DNA from: a bacterium
GTDB lineage: Bacteria > JALSQH01
DNA length: 6,403 nt
Assembly (NCBI GenBank): GCA_027004335.1
Contig: JALTID010000069.1
Coordinates: forward strand, 6,275 to 12,677
Reading direction: 5' to 3'
The notes beneath the pieces are model-generated. The model was not told where the DNA came from. It did no database searches and saw only the letters and a list, made by a program, of their open reading frames with translations. Positions 6,119-6,403 of this stretch are shown piece by piece. Numbering within the stretch: the stretch's first letter is position 1; each line of letters begins with the position of its first letter. The position numbers and the translations under genes were made by a program.

Positions 6119-6403
6119 ATGTGGAAAATTATAATCTATATTTTTTTACTTTCCAGCCTCTGGAGTAGTAGCGTTATTACCCACTTTCCTACAAGGAAGA
6201 AAGTAATTGCTATAACTTTTGATGCCTGTGAAACTATCCATCCCACCTATTTTGATAAGAGGATACTGAATTACATCACCAAAAACCAGATACCCGCCAC
6301 GATTTTTGTAAGCGGGAAATTTGCAATTACAAACTCAGATACCCTTCAAATTATATCCAGATACCCCTTTATAGAAATAGAGAACCACTCATTTAATCAT
6401 TAC
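6119..6403 (+). CDS. Polysaccharide deacetylase-like protein (CE4/NodB domain), partial, 3' end outside window
   Basis: Ninety-five residues of an exported CE4 (NodB-fold) protein are visible. The first 20 or so (MWKIIIYIFLLSSLWSSSVI) look like a signal peptide or membrane anchor. Strand 1 with catalytic motif 1 follows as AITFDACETIHPTYFDKRIL (31-50), then NQIPATIFVSGKFA (56-69) and motif 2 IENHSFNHY (87-95), which holds the HSxxH metal-binding pair (His90, His94). CE4 enzymes remove N- or O-acetyl groups from peptidoglycan, chitin or exopolysaccharide outside the cytoplasm. Motif 1 is TFDAC rather than TFDDG: Asp35 (catalytic base) is kept, but the second, metal-binding Asp is Ala36. I recall a CE4 subgroup with TFDAC, so this need not mean loss of activity. 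The start is ATG 6119 (TTG 6116 is also in frame). There is no Shine-Dalgarno at the proper distance. Confidence 0.85.
   Translation, partial: MWKIIIYIFLLSSLWSSSVITHFPTRKKVIAITFDACETIHPTYFDKRILNYITKNQIPATIFVSGKFAITNSDTLQIISRYPFIEIENHSFNHY

Overview
The window comes from an AT-rich bacterial chromosome. It holds six protein-coding loci, one of them broken and two cut by the window edges. No RNA gene, insertion sequence, CRISPR array or phage gene was seen. Promoters fit the sigma-70 pattern, Shine-Dalgarno sequences are mostly strong, and TGA is used as a normal stop. The gene set (a NifX/NifB-type cofactor-binding domain protein, an RND/MMPL exporter, a DUF1015 protein, a variant polysaccharide deacetylase) would suit a Gram-negative-type, possibly anaerobic bacterium. 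I cannot name the phylum from sequence alone.

Left part (1-1841, minus strand): a tightly coupled cluster. A good promoter (1814-1841) drives a short MerR/HspR-like regulator gene (1448-1792) that carries an in-frame TGA inside its DNA-binding domain. Its 3' end overlaps an MFS transporter of the fosmidomycin-resistance-like type (286-1464, GTG start). That gene in turn overlaps by four bases a NifX-like gene running off the left edge (1-289).

Middle (1872-2258, minus strand): a stand-alone groES gene with a near-consensus promoter, one perfect arm of a CIRCE heat-shock operator, and a strong intrinsic terminator right after its stop codon. No groEL follows.

Right part: divergent from groES is a large RND/MMPL-type exporter (2490-4712, plus strand). 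Its first membrane helix clearly continues upstream of the first usable ATG, so the start is either a rare ATT codon or the gene has a one-base frameshift. It converges, with a 5-base gap, on a DUF1015-family gene (4718-6019, minus strand). A 99-base divergent promoter region then leads into the start of a secreted CE4 polysaccharide-deacetylase-like protein (6119 to the right edge), whose transcript may be leaderless.

No clear new multi-gene system is visible. The points most worth checking are the interrupted HspR-like regulator beside a solitary groES, the start of the exporter gene, and the regulator-transporter-NifX operon, for which I know no established function.
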